Source of the DNA: CAYJLF01 sp964371055
GTDB lineage: Bacteria; Eisenbacteria; RBG-16-71-46; CAIMUX01
Length of the DNA: 64,000 nt
Assembly (NCBI GenBank): GCA_964371055.1
Contig: CAYJLF010000014.1
Span: forward strand, 99,675-163,674
Direction: 5' to 3'
Shown: piece after piece, positions 36,540 to 46,142 of the stretch
How positions within the stretch are numbered: the first letter of the stretch is position 1
Layout: the number at the start of each line of letters is the position of its first letter
The notes under the pieces: generated by a model
What the model was told of the DNA's origin: nothing
Seen by the model: the letters and a program-made list of their open reading frames with translations, nothing else
The model's database searches: none
Position numbers and translations under genes: made by a program

Positions 36540-37688
36540 CTATCTCCTTCTCGACGCCCCGGACCTGCCGGAGCCGGGATCACAACCGGCCGTCCCACCC
36601 GCGCTCCGAGCCGGATCGAGCCCGGCCGCGCGCGCGAGCTCCCGGCACATCGTCCAGACATCGGCGTCGGTGTTCGCGAGCAGGGCGATGAATCCGTCCC
36701 CGGCGGGATAGCGCATCGCGATGGCGGCGACTCCCGGATTGACGCCATCCTTGCCGTAACGGAGCGGCCGGCCGGCGGGGTCGAAATCGTGCACGAGGGA
36801 GTAGCCCATCCTCTGCTCGCCCCCGTTCTTGAAGTCGGCGTAGTGAACGACGGGCGAGAGGATCTGCCGACGCGACTCGGGGGAAAGGTAGTCGGGGCCT
36901 TCGATGGCGGCAAAGAAACAGCGGAGATCGTCGACGGTGGTGTACGCGCCCGCGTCGGGTGAACCGACCGGGGGATAGGCATAGATGTTCTTGCGCAACC
37001 CGGCGGAATGGCACTCTTCCTTGCCATCCTTGGCATACCCCTCGGCGAGATCGGGCTCCACCCCGTCCTTCGCGAAGAAGCCGGTCCGTGTCATGCCGGC
37101 GGGGGCGAAGACCTCACGCTCCACGATCTGGCGATAGGTCAGGCCTGTCTTCTCCTCCAGGACGAGGCCGGCGAGGACGAAGGCGCAGTTGTTGTACCGG
37201 CAGCCTTGGCCTGGAACAAAGAGCGGCTCCTTCATCACGAACTGCGGCAGCAGGTCGCGCGTGGAGCGCACCCTGTAACACGGCCGCTCGAGCCAGATCT
37301 CCTCGTAGCTCTCGCCCGCCTCCTCATCTGCGTCGTCGGCGATACCCGAGGCATGGGTCAGACATTGGCCAAGCGTGACCTCCCGCGGGATAGGAGAGTC
37401 ACCGAGGTCGACGATATCTCGCACGCGATCATCGAGGCTCACAAGACCGCGGTCGATCAGGCGGAAGACAGCCGCCGCCGTGAAGATCTTCGTGACCGAG
37501 GCGGTGTCGAAGCGCGTGTCGGGCCGGTTGCGTACCAGGAATCCGAGGTGCGCGTAACCGCGCGCCCCCGATAGGATCGTCCGGCCGTCAGCCGCAACGA
37601 GGAAGGCGCCCCAGAAGCCGCCCTCGCGCTCGTGGTGGTCGATAATGGCAGAGAGGGCCGATTCCACCCTTTTTTCAGATTCGGACAT
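36540..37688 (-). CDS. Serine beta-lactamase-fold hydrolase (class C/esterase type)
   Basis: ATG 37688 follows GGAGGCTTCC; the longer frame is unsupported. The 382-residue product has no signal peptide. The SxxK catalytic pair is SVTK (Ser64, Lys67) in FDTASVTKIFTAAAVF. The YxN motif is Tyr165 in CRYNNCAF. The C-terminal part includes MGYSLVHDFDPAGRPLRYGKDG. It belongs to the beta-lactamase/DD-peptidase-like hydrolases (COG1680), whose members act on esters, D-peptides or beta-lactams. A cytoplasmic location suggests an esterase or peptidase and not a resistance enzyme. It is followed two bases later by the 42-residue membrane protein. Confidence 0.88.
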   Translation of the reverse strand: MSESEKRVESALSAIIDHHEREGGFWGAFLVAADGRTILSGARGYAHLGFLVRNRPDTRFDTASVTKIFTAAAVFRLIDRGLVSLDDRVRDIVDLGDSPIPREVTLGQCLTHASGIADDADEEAGESYEEIWLERPCYRVRSTRDLLPQFVMKEPLFVPGQGCRYNNCAFVLAGLVLEEKTGLTYRQIVEREVFAPAGMTRTGFFAKDGVEPDLAEGYAKDGKEECHSAGLRKNIYAYPPVGSPDAGAYTTVDDLRCFFAAIEGPDYLSPESRRQILSPVVHYADFKNGGEQRMGYSLVHDFDPAGRPLRYGKDGVNPGVAAIAMRYPAGDGFIALLANTDADVWTMCRELARAAGLDPARSAGGTAGCDPGSGRSGASRRR

Positions 37689-37716
37689 GGAAGCCTCCGG
37701 ACCTGTCCCGCCCCCC

Positions 37717-37722
37717 AGTATG
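37717..37722 (-). promoter_or_regulatory. Putative -10 element, CATACT
   Basis: CTGGCATACTGGGG lies 29 bp upstream of the serine hydrolase start. Confidence 0.3.
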
Positions 37723-37776
37723 CCAGAACCCGGTCCACGCCGTCTCTCCGTTCTGGGGACCCGCCGCGGATGTATG

Positions 37777-37888
37777 GAGACCCCGGCAGCTCTCACGACC
37801 GGGGTCTCCCGATGCGTTCCGACCCCGCAGACTCGTGGTCGGAGGAGATGGCCCCTCGGAAAGAACGGTCTGCGAACAACTCTCTGGG
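37777..37888 (+). repeat. Dispersed structured repeat, copy A (partial)
   Basis: This copy carries only the distal part of the element. It has a 9-bp perfect stem AGACCCCGG/CCGGGGTCT and the hairpin CCGACC...GGTCGG followed by AGGAGATGGC, then a segment (CGAACAACTCTC) shared with copy D. It sits 81 bp past the 3' end of the LVIVD gene at 37970. Confidence 0.75.
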
Positions 37889-37969
37889 CGGCACCTCACG
37901 CGGGTCAAAAGGTCAACTGGTCGGCTCCGGCTCGCGGGACGAGTTTGGGGGGCTCGGCACCTGCAAAAG

Positions 37970-40279
37970 CTACCTCACCACGACGAATCGTGTCGGCGTG
38001 CACTCCAGCGGCGCCACGTGCACATAGTAGATCCCGCTGGGTACTCGCCGGCCGGATTCGTCATATCCGTTCCACTCGATTCGCTGAGGCCCGGACCCAC
38101 GCATTCCCGCAGCCAAACGCCGAACGCGACGTCCGCAGGCATCGAACAATGTGACCTCGAGCGGGTCGCTCCTGCCCGTGTGCAGTGCGATCGTCGCCGT
38201 CGTCCGAACCGGACACGGCCGTACCGTGATCGCGCTCTGGGATGAGCGGGGAGCCATGACATCCTGTGTGGCCGCAGTGGCCCCAGGACACTGCCTGAAC
38301 AATACCTCGAGCCCTGCGTCGTCATCGGCGACCAGCAAGTAGTGACCCACATCGGCGATTCCCCAGGCAAAGCCGGGCGTGTTCAAACTCCCCACGGCAT
38401 GAAGGTCACTAGGTGTCCCGACGGAGGCGACAAGCACGCTGGTGTAATCGCTGACATAGGCGACGTCGCCGACGACGAGCACCCGCAGGGCGTAGCCGGG
38501 CGTGTCGAGACTTCCAAGGAGCACGGGGTGCGCCGGGTCGGAGAGGTCCACGGTGTGCAGCCCCCCCACGGAGGATGCAACATAGGCCAGCGAACCGACG
38601 ATCTGCAGGGACTTCACCGCACCCGGTAGCGCGATCCGGCCCACCTCGAAAACCTCGTTCGGGTCGGAGACGTTGAGAACAGCAAGTCCCGCGGCTCCCT
38701 CGGCGACGCACAGGAGGCTCCCGAACGGCTCGGCATCCTGGGGTTCCCCGACCAGCGGCGCTGACGCGAGAAGCGTCGGCGTCCGAGGGTTGGAGATGTC
38801 CAGGACGTGAAGGGCGTCACCGATGTCGGCTGCGTACAACCGATTGCCGACCACGCCGATTCCGAGGATCTCGGTGCCCACATCCAGGTTGGCCGCGATG
38901 GCAGGAGCCCCCGGATGCAGCACATCGACCACCGTCACGCCCGCGGCGCGATCGGCCGCGAAGAGCCAGGTCCCCTGAAGCGCCAGATCGAAGACCTCCC
39001 CAGGGGTGAGCACGAAGCTCCCCCCAACCGGATGAACGGGATCGGACAGGTCGACCGATTGGACGCCGGCGAAAGCCCTGGCCAGGAATGCCCAGCGTCC
39101 GCTCTCGGAGACAACCACATCGGTGATCTGGCTGCTCATTCCGACCGCCGGACCCGCGAGCGGTGCGCTCCTGCCGTTCCCCAGGACGGCGATCTGGACG
39201 CCGTCACCCCCGTAGTATGCGCGGAGCCCATCCGTGTCGACATGGAAGGCGCTGGCAGCCGCACCGACGGTCCCGGCCATCTGGAGGTGGAATGGGTCGT
39301 GGGCGTCAATGACGACCAGCCCTCCATGACGGTCCGCCACCATCACGATCGAGTCTGCCACCGCGACATCGCTGGCCTGGTCCAAGGTGGCCACAGATCC
39401 AAGCCTTACGATTGGCCAGCCCGCTCCTACATCGAAGACAACGAGGCCGGCCGCCCCGTCGGCGACAAAAAGCAGATCACCGGAAGTCGCTGCGCCCAAC
39501 GCCTGCCATGTGTCGTATCCGCCGACCCGAACCGGAGAGGCCGGATCGGAGATGTCGACGACCTGGACGCCGGAAGATCCGCTCGCGACATAGGCGTACG
39601 GCGGGCGCAGGGCGACGTCGTATGCGTTCCCGGGGAGAGCCAAGGAGGCCATGATCAAAGGCGCCGTCGGATCGGACAGATCGATGATGTAAAGTCCATA
39701 GGGGCCGTTCGCCACGTATGCGAGGTCCCCGCTCACGGCGGCTCCCCAGGCGAATGCGGGGGTGGGAAGCGTTCCGAGGAGTGTCGGTGCGGTCGGATCG
39801 GAGACATCAACGATCTCGGAGGGGCCGAATTGCTCGACGACCACGAGCCGCGTCCCGGTGAGAGCGACGTCATGTGGCGAGGTCCCGAGCGGGAGGTGCC
39901 CGATCTCCCGCGGACGGTCTGGAATGCTCACGTCCACGACATGGAGGCCATCCGTCGCATTGACGGCATAGACGAGGTCGCCTCCGACCGTCAGAGCGTA
40001 GCAGCCGGTCGCCGGCACTCCGCCGGCGACCCAGTGGAGATACTGGCCGTAGTCGATACACTCAGCCCCCGCGAGTCCAGGAGCGCCAAGCCACGCGATC
40101 ACTCCTTGGAGGAAGACTACCTCGGTCAGTCTTCGTCGGTAGCTCAAGCGAGGCAGGCGACAGGCCCTGCTCCGGCCTGGAGACTTCGGGAAAACGACGG
40201 CCCGGCAGGCTCGGTTGATGCGGGAAGTCGGTCGCCGCCAGACCGGCAGCAGGGCAAGGGCGCTAAGTCCTCTCCTCAC
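37970..40279 (-). CDS. Secreted LVIVD-repeat propeller protein with FlgD-like C-terminus
   Basis: The start is GTG 40279, seven bases after AAGGGGG and 45 bp downstream of a TATGAT element. The 769-residue product has an unusually long basic N-region (~50 residues) before the hydrophobic segment VVFLQGVIAWLGAPGLAGA. The mature protein begins ECIDYGQYLHWV, matching the paralogue at 31271. LVIVD-type units (GLHVVDVS, GVQVVDISDPASPVRVGG, LHVLDISNPRTPTLL) fill ~80-680. The FlgD-like domain (~685-769; ITVRPCPVRTTATIAL ... IEWNGYDESGRRVPSGIYYVHV) ends TRFVVVR. Its repeats are more diverged than those of the other two paralogues. Surface role inferred. Confidence 0.86.
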   Translation of the reverse strand: MRRGLSALALLPVWRRPTSRINRACRAVVFPKSPGRSRACRLPRLSYRRRLTEVVFLQGVIAWLGAPGLAGAECIDYGQYLHWVAGGVPATGCYALTVGGDLVYAVNATDGLHVVDVSIPDRPREIGHLPLGTSPHDVALTGTRLVVVEQFGPSEIVDVSDPTAPTLLGTLPTPAFAWGAAVSGDLAYVANGPYGLYIIDLSDPTAPLIMASLALPGNAYDVALRPPYAYVASGSSGVQVVDISDPASPVRVGGYDTWQALGAATSGDLLFVADGAAGLVVFDVGAGWPIVRLGSVATLDQASDVAVADSIVMVADRHGGLVVIDAHDPFHLQMAGTVGAAASAFHVDTDGLRAYYGGDGVQIAVLGNGRSAPLAGPAVGMSSQITDVVVSESGRWAFLARAFAGVQSVDLSDPVHPVGGSFVLTPGEVFDLALQGTWLFAADRAAGVTVVDVLHPGAPAIAANLDVGTEILGIGVVGNRLYAADIGDALHVLDISNPRTPTLLASAPLVGEPQDAEPFGSLLCVAEGAAGLAVLNVSDPNEVFEVGRIALPGAVKSLQIVGSLAYVASSVGGLHTVDLSDPAHPVLLGSLDTPGYALRVLVVGDVAYVSDYTSVLVASVGTPSDLHAVGSLNTPGFAWGIADVGHYLLVADDDAGLEVLFRQCPGATAATQDVMAPRSSQSAITVRPCPVRTTATIALHTGRSDPLEVTLFDACGRRVRRLAAGMRGSGPQRIEWNGYDESGRRVPSGIYYVHVAPLECTPTRFVVVR

Positions 40280-40323
40280 AGCTACGCCCCCTTTCCGATA
40301 ACCCAGCAGGAACGTGCACCGTC

Positions 40324-40329
40324 ATCATA
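40324..40329 (-). promoter_or_regulatory. Putative -10 element, TATGAT
   Basis: CTGGGCGTATGATGAC lies 45 bp upstream of the GTG at 40279. Confidence 0.45.
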
Positions 40330-40444
40330 CGCCCAGGCATCGCTCGGCGATAGCCGATCCGCCTACTCGGCGAAGCCCCCATAGTCCTTCGCCCCAGCTG
40401 ACTTGACGCATACCGATGGTACGCTTCCGGGCCATGTGCGCACA

Positions 40445-40590
40445 CCCCTAGCCCTCCTCCGGGCCGCGCTCGCATCTCGGACCGCCTTGACCCTGGAGAA
40501 CCTGGCCCTGGGTCAGGAACTGGGAGCAGGCGCTGATCGTGTCAGGCCGGACACGGTCATCGCCTGGTTTCGCCAAGGGTTGTGCCGAAC
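40445..40590 (+). pseudogene. Transposase N-terminal remnant
   Basis: The frame reads ALLRAALASRTALTLENLALGQEL and, after a deletion, RPDTVIAWFRQG. These match two separated blocks of the N-terminus of a common DDE transposase (LR..L.SR..L..EN.ALRQQL ... PDTVIAWHR). The intervening ~50 codons and everything after are lost. It lies just upstream of the kinase gene. Confidence 0.6.
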
Positions 40591-40629
40591 GCGAATCCGC
40601 ACGTGGGTTGACGCACCGACCGCCTGGGC

Positions 40630-40635
40630 TACTAT
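40630..40635 (+). promoter_or_regulatory. Putative -10 element, TACTAT
   Basis: TGGGCTACTATCTT lies 32 bp upstream of the kinase start. It falls just beyond the transposase remnant. Confidence 0.35.
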
Positions 40636-40661
40636 CTTCTCCGACCGTCCCGGAGGGTCTT

Positions 40662-43070
40662 ATGGGCGCGGAAACCGGCCAGATGCTTTCCCACTACCGG
40701 CTCGTCGAGAAGATCGGCGAAGGCGGGATGGGGGTCGTTTGGAGGGCCGAGGATACGATCCTCCACCGCACCGTCGCCCTCAAGGTGTTGCCGACCGACC
40801 TCGCCTTGGACGAGCGCCGCCGCCGGATGTTCCTCAACGAGGCCCGTCTCGCCGCATCGGTCAGCCACGCTCACATCGTCCAGGTGCACGAGCTGGGGTC
40901 GGATGCAGGCCTCGACTTCATCGTGATGGAGTACGTGGACGGGAGACCGCTCAGCTGGATGCTGCGCGGCAGGCCGTTACCGCCGGATAGAGTGGCCGAG
41001 CTGGGCCTGCAAATCGCACGGGGTCTGGGTCGCGCCCACCACGAGGGTCTCATCCACCGCGACCTGAAGCCTGGGAACATCATGGTGACCTCGGAGAGCG
41101 AGGTGAAAATCGTCGACTTCGGGCTGGCCATGCTGCACGAGGCCAACGATCGATCGATCGATTCTCGGGCGTCGACCGTGACCGACGTTCTTCCCTCCAG
41201 ACGGAAGTCGTCCGTTGTGGGCACCGTGCCCTACATGTCCCCCGAGCAGGTGCGTGGCGACAAGCTGGACCCGCGTAGCGACATCTTCTCCCTCGGATCA
41301 GTCCTGTACGAACTCACGACGGGCCGACGGCCCTTCTTGGGATCACGGCCGTCAGAGGTCGCGAGCGCGATCCTGAACGGTCGACCGACGCCCGTACACG
41401 AACTGGTGCCTAAGGTGCCCCTCGATCTGGACCGGATCATTGAGAAGGCGATGGCCCCGCGACCGGCCGAGCGTTACCAGATCGTCGATGATCTCGCGGT
41501 CGACCTGAGGCGCCTGGCCAAGGAGCTGGAGTCCGGCTCCTCCCCTTCCTACGATGACCTCAAGCCCACCGGCACCGGCCGCCGGATGCGCTGGGCCCTT
41601 GCCGTCCTCGCCGTCCTCGTCTTCGTCGCCCTCTGGCTCGGCGGTCGCTCGCTCTGGCCGCGGCTTGCGACACCCGGGGCGGGCCGCGAGCGCACGGTCC
41701 TGATCCTCCCGATGGAGGTCCGCGGTCAGACCGACGGCGGGGAATACGCCGGTCGCGCCTTTGCCGAGGCTATGGCCATCAACCTCGCACAAGCGAAGGA
41801 AGTCAGGGTCCTCCCTGTACCCGCGCCGGGCGACCTGACCGTCAGTGGCGGCACAAGGTGGAGCCGGTTCCTCCGTGAGTCTGACGTGGACCTGCTGCTG
41901 ACCGGCTCTCTTACCCGGGAAGACCAGGGAACCCGGGCGACGATGACCGTGGTCGACGTTCGGCGAAATCGGGTCGTGTGCGGGGCCGAGGAGAAGGCTG
42001 TCGACGGTGATCTTTCGAGGATCGCAGCCTCGATGACCGGCACACTCTCGAGAGAACTCGGTCTGGCGCGACAGAAGCTGTACGACTACGTCCGAAACGT
42101 CACCTGGACCCCCGAAATGGCGAACTTCCCGGGGCTCGCCGACATCGTCGTCGCCCTGCGCCTCCACGACGTGCCCGCGGGCCTCGCCGGCACAGAGCGA
42201 CTGATCGAGGCGTTCCCGGACGTGTACGAGGCCCACCTGATGCGCCTCGTGGCCTTGGTCGACGCAACGAACCGCGACCCGTCGGAGGCGGCCAGCGATG
42301 CCGTGCAGAAGGAGCTCGACGTCCTCAGACGGATCGACCCAGCCAACCCTTGGTCGGAGTTCTGGGGCACGGCGACCGAGAGGACGCAGGCGTGGTGGGA
42401 TCGGTTGATGGCCCGCGACGATCTGACTTCCGCCTGTCGTGCCCACTTCGCGCGGCAGCGAGGTGTCAACCAGATGAGCAGAGACACCACAGAGGCTGGA
42501 AGGGCCCTCGGGCTCGCGTACGTCGAGCAGTCCGTATCGCTCGATCCCGCCAACGCGTTCAGCTTCCTTTACCTCAGCTGGGCCCTCGAGTGGGCAGGTC
42601 GCTCCCACGAAGCGCTCGATGCGGCCCGCCAGGCCTTTCAACTCGATCCGACGATGCCGATGATCGCCATGAACTACGCTGAGCGCCTCGCCGGGATGGA
42701 TCGCCTTGAGGATGCGCTGCGCGTCTTCAAAGCCGCCTGCGAAACCGGCCAGACGCAGACCGAGTGGTCCGCGTATGCTCTGGCTCTCCGCCGAGCGGGC
42801 CGGATCGCCGAGTCGGTGCAAGAGGCGCGGATCGCGGCCACGAGACCTGAGACGGGCAACGGCGTGTACAACCTAGCCTGCTACTGGGCCGTCTCGGGGA
42901 ATCGGGTGGAGGCGATGCGATTCCTTCGCCGCAGCCTCGATCTCGGCTCCCTGAGCGTACAAGCCGAGAAGGACACGCACCTGGTCGCTATCCATCGTGA
43001 CCCGGAGTACGGGACCATCATGCGAGAGGTCCGCAAACGAGCTGAGGCCGAACGCGCTCACCGGAAGTAG
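40662..43070 (+). CDS. Membrane serine/threonine protein kinase with C-terminal TPR region
   Basis: GGAGGGTCTT precedes ATG 40662; the frame upstream runs through a transposase remnant and is not used. The product is 802 residues. The kinase domain (~12-275) has IGEGGMGVVWRAED, VALKVL, HRDLKPGNIM, DFGLA and GTVPYMSPEQV, so all catalytic motifs are intact. A single membrane helix lies at ~310-330. The extracytoplasmic part starts with RTVLILPMEVRG and AEAMAINLAQAKEVRVLPV, as in TolB-N/FlgO-like modules. It continues into TPR helices (~640-790, such as AFSFLYLSWALEWAGRSHEALD). This is the PknB-type kinase plus TPR layout. Its likely role is envelope signalling; substrates are unknown. Confidence 0.9.
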   Translation: MGAETGQMLSHYRLVEKIGEGGMGVVWRAEDTILHRTVALKVLPTDLALDERRRRMFLNEARLAASVSHAHIVQVHELGSDAGLDFIVMEYVDGRPLSWMLRGRPLPPDRVAELGLQIARGLGRAHHEGLIHRDLKPGNIMVTSESEVKIVDFGLAMLHEANDRSIDSRASTVTDVLPSRRKSSVVGTVPYMSPEQVRGDKLDPRSDIFSLGSVLYELTTGRRPFLGSRPSEVASAILNGRPTPVHELVPKVPLDLDRIIEKAMAPRPAERYQIVDDLAVDLRRLAKELESGSSPSYDDLKPTGTGRRMRWALAVLAVLVFVALWLGGRSLWPRLATPGAGRERTVLILPMEVRGQTDGGEYAGRAFAEAMAINLAQAKEVRVLPVPAPGDLTVSGGTRWSRFLRESDVDLLLTGSLTREDQGTRATMTVVDVRRNRVVCGAEEKAVDGDLSRIAASMTGTLSRELGLARQKLYDYVRNVTWTPEMANFPGLADIVVALRLHDVPAGLAGTERLIEAFPDVYEAHLMRLVALVDATNRDPSEAASDAVQKELDVLRRIDPANPWSEFWGTATERTQAWWDRLMARDDLTSACRAHFARQRGVNQMSRDTTEAGRALGLAYVEQSVSLDPANAFSFLYLSWALEWAGRSHEALDAARQAFQLDPTMPMIAMNYAERLAGMDRLEDALRVFKAACETGQTQTEWSAYALALRRAGRIAESVQEARIAATRPETGNGVYNLACYWAVSGNRVEAMRFLRRSLDLGSLSVQAEKDTHLVAIHRDPEYGTIMREVRKRAEAERAHRK

Positions 43071-43150
43071 CAGTGGACTCGCCGCCCAAGGAGGCACCTC
43101 CAGCGGACTCGCTGGCACCCCCCGTGGTGTGCCAAAGAAGAGAAACGGCA

Positions 43151-43303
43151 TCACGCCGCCATCCGATAATCGCACCTGAGCATTCCACCGAGGCTCTCCC
43201 GAAGCGCCACTCGGCCCAGGCCGACTTCGCCCCGTGACTCGCTCAGCTCGTTGCCGAGACCCTGGTGGTTCCGTTCGGCGCTCACCCAGTGGGACTCGTC
43301 GCG
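43151..43303 (-). pseudogene. Transposase C-terminal remnant
   Basis: The last ~50 codons read SAERNHQGLGNELSES, then GRVALRESLGGMLRCDY and a stop. That is the characteristic C-terminus of a DDE transposase (ERNHQGLGNELI ... CRERLGGMLRYYHREAA). The N-terminal part is missing. The remnant overlaps one end of repeat copy B. Confidence 0.6.
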
Positions 43304-43541
43304 GAGAACGGAGAGCCGGAGAATGCGGGTCCTATACGTACGAGTCCGCCCGCGCGTTGCCGCGTTCTCTGGTTGACGCAGCCGTCGCTCACTCTCGCCG
43401 AAGTCACGCTCCCGCACCCGCAGATCCCGCCACCCGTTGCGGGTGCAGCGAGACCCCGGCGACATCAGCCACCGGGGCCCTCTCGATGGGTTCCGACCGC
43501 GCAGACTCGTGGTCGGAGAAGATGGCTCCCCAGACAGGAAA
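43278..43541 (+). repeat. Dispersed structured repeat, copy B
   Basis: A near full-length copy diverged in its first 90 bp. It holds the shared blocks TTCTCTGGTTGACGCAGCCG, ACCCGTTGCGGGT, the CCCCGG...CCGGGG stem and CCGACC...GGTCGG followed by AGAAGATGGCT. It is flanked by a transposase C-terminus on one side and an IS3-type left end on the other. Confidence 0.85.
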
Positions 43542-43623
43542 CCGCTCAAACCGCCCGGGCGCTCGTGGCTGCTCAGGCTGCCGCCTGAGCGCTGGAGAGA
43601 AGCTGGGCCGTACGGCCAGTTCC

Positions 43624-43703
43624 CCCCGGTGAGTATCTGCTTGGTCTTCCCATGCCACCGTCCTCCCAAGGAATGGAGTCTCCGGGAATCCCGCGGCAGT
43701 TCA
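43624..43703 (-). mobile_element. IS3-type left-end fragment with OrfA start
   Basis: Reading on the minus strand, TGAACTGCCGCGGG (terminal repeat) is followed ~50 bases later by an ATG and codons for MGRPSRYSP, the start of IS3-family OrfA. It then stops matching. The fragment is ~80 bp, the rest of the element is absent. Confidence 0.6.
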
Positions 43704-43881
43704 CAGGGCCACCGCGAAGACTATTCTCGTCGAAACCGTAGACCGTCCCAGCAGGGCGTCGTCGTCTTATCGGGCACGGCTGCGGTTCCAGGTCTCCTCC
43801 ACTGCAACCCGAAACCTCGAATGCTCGTAGTCTCGGATAAGCCGTTGGCCGCCACTCCTACCCCTGAAGGAGCGTGGAACC

Positions 43882-45681
43882 ATGACGCGTCTGCTCGCCC
43901 TCCTCATTGTGCTTGGCCTTTCCGTTCCCGCTGCTGCCGCCGCCGGCAGCGATCCGACTGGCAACCCGCACGACCCTGAATTGAACTTCGAGTACGTCTG
44001 GCGTTCCATCGACCGGACCTATGGCCAGTTCAGCGTCAAGAATGTCGACTGGGACATGCTCTACCGGATGTACCGCCCGCAGGTCACGGCAGCAACCACG
44101 GACGAGGAGTTGTGGGACATCCTGGTCACCATGCTGGGGACCCTGAACGACGCGCACGTCTGCCTGAGCGACGGAAAACGACGCATCTGTGGCGGCAGCG
44201 CCGAGGAATTCACCCATGCCAAGGACTTCTCGCTGGACCTGGTGAAGACGAAGTACCTCCACGGCGAGTCGTCCGCTGCCCGCGAGGGCACCTACACCTC
44301 CGGCTGGCTGACTGACCAGATCGGCTATCTTCACATCGCCGACCTCAAGCGCGACAGCGAGCCGCACACGCAGGCCATCGACGGTTTTCTGGGCGAGTTC
44401 GCGAGCGCTCGGGCTCTGATCATCGATGTGCGGGACAACCCTGGCGGCAGCGGCCGGAACCATGAGACCGTGGCGAGCCGGTTCGCCGATCGTCGGCGGC
44501 TATTCATGCAGTCCCAGACGCGGTATGGTCCGAATCACGACGATCTCTTGCCCCTGGAGTACGGGGCTGTCGAGCCGAACGGCCCGATCCAGTTCACCCG
44601 GCCGGTGGTTCTGTTGACCCACCGGCACACCGCCAGCGGCCCCGAGGGGTTCACGCTGGCCATGCGCGTATTGCCCCACGTGACCGTCGTCGGCGACTTG
44701 ACGGAAGGGGCGATGTCGTCCCAGTATCCCGACCGCCTTCCGAACGGCTGGACGCTGTTCGTGGCGTTCAAGGTGACCCGGGACCACGAAGGCATCTGCT
44801 GGGACGGGCTCGGCATCCCCCCCGATCTCCGGGTCCTGAACACGACGGCGGAGATCGCGGCGGGGACGGACCGGCAGCTGGAGTTTGCGCAGCGGCTGCT
44901 GGAGCGGGGCGCTCCGGAGCCGCAGGACGAGGCCGCGAGCATCACGGCCGTGAGGACGTCCCTCGTCGACGAGTACGCGCGCGGCATCCGCGAGCAACAA
45001 GTCGAGGCCGCGATCGCCGCGCTCAACCGGGCGCGCGCAGCCGGCGCCGACACAGCCTTCTTCGGCGTGGACGAGGCGATGCGGCTCGCCGAGCAGTACC
45101 TCGGGCGCAAGCAATACTCTGCGGCGATCGGCCTGCTGAAAGCGTGCCGGGAGGACGTCCCGAAGCTGGCCGCTACGTACGCCATGCTGGCTAAGGCCTA
45201 CGCGGGCGCCGGCGACGTGCCAGCGGCCGAGACGACGCTGGCGCAGGTGAAGTCCGTCGAGCCCATGTTCCCCTGGGAGGCGCCGCAGATCGAGCGGGCG
45301 CGCCTCGATGTGCGGAAGGCGAAGCTGGGATCCGCCGCGACGGTCTTCGGGCAGGCCCTGGCCGAGGGAGGCATCCCGGCCGCGGAGAAGACGCTTGAGG
45401 AGCTGCAGGCCCGGCGGGACACGGGGCCAGTCTTCGATGAAGGCGACTTCAACACTCTGGGCTATGAGCTTCTGCAGGCGGGCAACATCGAGAGCGCCGT
45501 CTACGTGTTCGAGAAGGGCGCTCAGCTCTACCCGGATTCCTGGAATGCCCACGACAGTCTCGGCGAGGCGCTGCTCAAGGCCGGCCGAAAGGAGCAGGCT
45601 ATCCAGCAGTACCGGAAGTCGCTCGAGCTGAACCCGCGCAACCAGGGAGCGAAGAAAATCCTGGAGGAGCTGGGGGGCTAG
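43882..45681 (+). CDS. Secreted S41-family peptidase with TPR tail
   Basis: GAAGGAGCGTGGAACC precedes the ATG. The 599-residue product has a signal peptide (cleavage near AAA-GS). The S41 core includes IGYLHIADLKRDSE, ALIIDVRDNPGGSG and THRHTASGPEGF, where Ser252 is the expected nucleophile of the TxSxxE motif. There is no PDZ domain between cap and core, so it resembles the Tsp/interphotoreceptor-retinoid-binding-like branch more than CtpA. Residues ~350-599 are TPR-like helices (WNAHDSLGEALLKAGRKEQAIQQY). Likely a periplasmic protease or a protein-binding homologue. It stands alone, flanked by mobile-element debris. Confidence 0.88.
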   Translation: MTRLLALLIVLGLSVPAAAAAGSDPTGNPHDPELNFEYVWRSIDRTYGQFSVKNVDWDMLYRMYRPQVTAATTDEELWDILVTMLGTLNDAHVCLSDGKRRICGGSAEEFTHAKDFSLDLVKTKYLHGESSAAREGTYTSGWLTDQIGYLHIADLKRDSEPHTQAIDGFLGEFASARALIIDVRDNPGGSGRNHETVASRFADRRRLFMQSQTRYGPNHDDLLPLEYGAVEPNGPIQFTRPVVLLTHRHTASGPEGFTLAMRVLPHVTVVGDLTEGAMSSQYPDRLPNGWTLFVAFKVTRDHEGICWDGLGIPPDLRVLNTTAEIAAGTDRQLEFAQRLLERGAPEPQDEAASITAVRTSLVDEYARGIREQQVEAAIAALNRARAAGADTAFFGVDEAMRLAEQYLGRKQYSAAIGLLKACREDVPKLAATYAMLAKAYAGAGDVPAAETTLAQVKSVEPMFPWEAPQIERARLDVRKAKLGSAATVFGQALAEGGIPAAEKTLEELQARRDTGPVFDEGDFNTLGYELLQAGNIESAVYVFEKGAQLYPDSWNAHDSLGEALLKAGRKEQAIQQYRKSLELNPRNQGAKKILEELGG

Positions 45682-46049
45682 TACAGCTGCTCGTCACTGG
45701 CACTTGCGTCCCTGGTGGACCAGTTCTCCGGCAGGAGGTGCTCGGGCGCCCCCAAGTCAGCGATCGTCCGCGTCTCCCGCCCTCGAGCGTACTTTTGCCG
45801 GGACGAAGGCCGCCATGGCTTTGCTGAGCCCATGCGGGCCGAGGCTGAGCTCGGCAATCCGGTGCCTTCGAAGCGATCCGGAACCACGGTCTTGTTGCGA
45901 ATGAGCGCGAACGGAACGCGGTGCGCTGGTGGGACATGCGAGGGCGCGTCCCCCGCACGAGCGGACCCCGGACCTACGAAAACGGAAAGGAATCCGGCCA
46001 TGGTCGCCAAGAGCGACCGCATCCCAATGTTCACCTGACTCCTCGTCAT
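45678..46049 (-). pseudogene. Truncated exported protein, perhaps an aspartyl-protease-like gene
   Basis: The frame encodes a signal peptide (RSLLATMAGFLSVFVGPGSARA). A short mature part follows: HRVPFALIRNKTVVPDRFEG, the phrase that opens retropepsin-like aspartyl protease proteins before FxLDTG. No FxLDTG follows; instead the sequence becomes Ser/Arg-rich and ends at 45678. The start could be 46049 or, more plausibly, ATG 46022. Likely a deletion remnant. Confidence 0.4.
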
Positions 46050-46142
46050 TGCCGAAGCTGGAGCGACCCGTCGCCGGGTGGGTTCCGGACCCACTGAAAG
46101 TCGCCGCCTTTGCACGGCGCACGGTTGCTCGAACCGCCCGCC

